A stretch of 64,000 nucleotides of DNA. It comes from Opeltia flavorubescens (lineage: Eukaryota > Ascomycota > Lecanoromycetes > Teloschistales > Teloschistaceae). Positions 61,401 through 64,000 of this stretch are shown piece by piece (the stretch's first letter is position 1; each line of letters opens with the position of its first letter). The notes below the pieces were generated by a model. That model was not told the origin of the DNA. It saw only the letters and a list, made by a program, of their open reading frames with translations, and made no database searches. Made by a program: the position numbers and the translations under genes. The stretch spans positions 833,932-897,931 of the forward strand of contig KE546968.1 in NCBI GenBank assembly GCA_000442125.1, given 5' to 3'.

Positions 61401-64000
61401 ATTTCTATATATAGATACCTTTAGGGTTTATTATTAGGTATACCCTTTATAATATATCCCGTTTTTAATCTATATCCTATTTTTTATAATTTAATAAACC
61501 GGCGATTATTATAATAATCGCCTGGTTATTTATTTTAATATTACTACTAATCTTAATCTTTTATTTATCTATAATTTTTATATTTTCCCGTATTTTATTC
61601 TCGCCCTATTCGGTTAATTATAAATTTTAATTATTTTTAGGACTTTTATACTAAAAAGGGTATAAAAAAATAAAATTCGTTGTTTTTCCTTTTAATTTTA
61701 TCGCTCTTTTTATATATTAGTAAAAGTCCGGTATATTTTTTAATAATAGCTATTAGTACACGTGTATAATATTAGAATTATCGATTTCTAGTTTATATAT
61801 ATCTATTATAATTAATATCCTTAGATTTTTATATTCCGCTAATTTTTAATAAAAATTAGTTTTTATTTTTTCTTTATCGCTTTTAATTATATTAGTAAAA
61901 AATAGTTTAACTAGCTTTAAAATCTATATTAAATAGCCTAGCTATTTTATTTAAACCCGAAATTAGTTATATAATTTTTTAATAATTTAATTAAAATTAA
62001 TATAAATAATTATTTTTAATATATTTTTCGGCTCGTTTATTTTAATAGGTAAAATATATTATAGGTTTTCTATACTAGTTTAAATATACTTAAATTTATT
62101 TATTTATATATAAATTTTAGGTCGATTTAATTTATTTCTTAAAATTTATATTTTATTATAGAATTTATACGCTTTTTTTATTTTTATAAATATTATTAGA
62201 TCTAGTATTATTAAAATAGCTAAAAATAATAGTTTATTTAAAAGCTGTATTTTTAATATATTAAAATTAAAATATTCTAGACGGAATTTTTATTATTTTA
62301 ATATAAAATAAAATTTATTAATAATAAATAAGTTTAAGCTATTTATAAAATTTATATAGTTAAATATTATATTATTAAACCTTTTAAAGGTAATAATTTC
62401 TAAATTAATAAAGATTATACTATAAATTAAATTTTTAAAAATACAAGTTTATTATAATTATTTACTATATATATAAATACCGCTCCGTATTTTTTTTAAA
62501 ATATAATTAGAGTTATTTTTTTTATAAAATACTAATAAATTATTTTTAAATATTAATATTAATTTTAAATACTATTTTTTCTTTAATATAAATAATAATA
62601 TAATTATAAGTACCGATTTTTTTTTTAATATAAAAAATAGTAGTATTTAATATAGTAGACTTTTTTTAAAATCTATTCTTATAATAATAATTAAATTATT
62701 TTATAAAATCTATTTTAAAGTTTATAACTATAATTTTTTTAATTTAAAGCTAAAATACCGCTGGATTTTCCTAATTATTATATCTATTTTCTAGCTGGAT
62801 ACTATACTATTACAAGCCTAGTAGGCAGCCGCTCGGTATAAAACCTATACGTCTAGGTAGTACTGGGAACGGTTATCTACAGCAACGATAGGACGATATC
62901 TTAGTATTAGTATCGACGTAGCGACGGCAACAATAGAATAACGTTTTAGTATTAGTATTAATATAGTAATAATAATAATAAATCGATATTATAATAATAA
63001 TATCGATATAGCGATATAAAAGGATTTTATTAAATATATAAATTTCCTTTATAATACTTTTAAAGTATTATATTTAATTTATTAATTATTTCTACTTTTT
63101 AATTAAATTATAATATTAAAATAATTCTTTTTTATATAATTTAGTAATTAACGCCTATTATATTTTAAATTTATAGACTTTTAATAAAATTAACTTTTTA
63201 AAAATTAATTCTATTAAAGTAGGACTTAATATTTTAAATATTCTTAAAATATTTATTTTAAATTAATATAATATTTTTATTCTAAATATTTTTATATTAA
63301 TTAGTAATTAATCCGGAATTAAAGTTAATAAACTTAATACTTTTAGTAAAAACCGATATAAACTAGATAATTAATTTATTTAGCTAAAAATATACTTTAT
63401 ATTTTATTTAATATAATATAATAAGAAAACTTTTTTTATTATTTTATATTTAAAGGGGAGAGCTTAATATTAAATAAAATTATTATTCGGTAAATATTTA
63501 AAAAAAGAAAAAAATTTTAAATATATATTTAATATATTTCTAATCTTTAAAATAATAATATATAAAATTTTTAGAATATTTAATAAATAATCTACCGCGG
63601 AATAATATATATAATATTTATAATAAATAATTTTAGTATTAGACTATACCGTAAAATTTTAAAAATATTTATTTATTATAAAATAGGACAATAACGCCTT
63701 TATTACTATATTTATATAGGGATTTAAAAATAATATAAAGGATAAATTTATAAAAAATAAACGAGTAATTAAAATATTTAATAATATTATAAAAATTACT
63801 ATTAACTTTAATAATAAGTTATATAAATAATAATTAGAGAAATATTTTAATAGGAATCGATTAAATAGTATAAAACGCTATTTAAATTAATTTTTAAAGG
63901 GAGGCTATTATAAAAATAATACTAGATCTATAAATAGCTACTATAGACCTATATCTATAAAATTAGGCTCTACTTAATAAAGTAAAAGAAGAAACTCTAG
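52500..64000. mobile_element. RIP-saturated AT-rich block (degraded repeats), open at the window end
   Basis: At least 11.5 kb of extreme AT content. By eye CpA and TpG are rare throughout, while the C and G that remain sit mostly in CpC, CpT, CpG, GpG and ApG contexts. This is the signature of repeat-induced point mutation, which turns CpA into TpA in duplicated DNA. Such blocks in ascomycetes are normally dead transposons, often LTR retroelements. No reading frame, terminal repeat or recognisable protein survives, so I cannot name the elements or orient them. There is one ambiguous base at 53820. A less degraded patch with a 45-bp tandem repeat lies near 62810-63014. Confidence 0.75.
62880..63014. 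repeat. 45-bp tandem repeat, three units
   Basis: Units are 62880-62924, 62925-62969 and 62970-63014, aligned without gaps. Each has a TTAGTATTAGTAT-like centre, degraded in unit 3. Nearly all differences between units are C/T or G/A; by eye only unit positions 14, 22 and 28 show transversions, all in unit 3. Sequence on either side does not continue the repeat. The unit length is a multiple of three, so it may once have been a coding repeat of a transposon protein; this is inference. Confidence 0.8.

Noticed and set aside
52500-64000. Possible retroelement coding remnants
   Set aside because: No stretch could be read as a polymerase, integrase or capsid even allowing for C-to-T changes by eye. 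Naming an element class would be guesswork.

Overview
The window reads as nuclear DNA of a filamentous ascomycete (Pezizomycotina). Genes carry short GT-AG introns (mostly 45-75 bp) with CTAAC/CTGAY-like branch sites. The gene content is typical of this group: a Zn2Cys6 regulator, Pkc1 with HR1/C2/C1/kinase order, an Ure2-like GST and a DUF3632-type protein. Very AT-rich blocks almost lacking CpA and TpG are the footprint of repeat-induced point mutation (RIP). A leotiomycete such as a Helotiales member is my best guess, but this is inference. No rRNA, tRNA, CRISPR or prokaryotic feature was seen by eye; no covariance-model scan was possible.

Layout. (1) 1-11.1 kb, conserved genes: 5' part of a SNF2 ATPase, RNase P/MRP subunit POP4, pantothenate synthetase PAN6, ribosome-assembly helicase DBP7, ASTRA-associated WD40 protein ASA1 and a Zn2Cys6 regulator. 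(2) 11.1-23.9 kb, a decayed accessory island: remnants of two related genes of unknown family, a RIP-degraded DNA transposon of about 3.47 kb with 125-bp terminal inverted repeats and a TA target duplication that splits one of those genes, and a broken protein-kinase-like gene. (3) 23.9-51.4 kb, conserved genes: PKC1, a SNG1/DUF3533 membrane protein, the Rieske protein of complex III, a Dpb3-like histone-fold protein, a CLC chloride channel, a small Ser/Gln-rich protein, a YND1-type apyrase, a conserved protein of unknown function, SHE9/MDM33, a GST, a DUF3632-type protein, a class I glutamine amidotransferase and a large Asp/Glu-rich protein. (4) 52.5 kb to the end: at least 11.5 kb of RIP-saturated AT-rich DNA with no readable gene and one 45-bp tandem repeat.

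The conserved genes serve unrelated cell functions (RNA processing, ribosome assembly, chromatin, respiration, wall-integrity signalling, ion and nucleotide handling). I see no biosynthetic cluster. They alternate in divergent and convergent pairs with short intergenic gaps. The exon models below were built by hand: I chose splice sites so that the frame and the family motifs continue, and the coding lengths sum to multiples of three. Single ambiguous bases (n) lie at 6958, 32513, 38503 and 53820.
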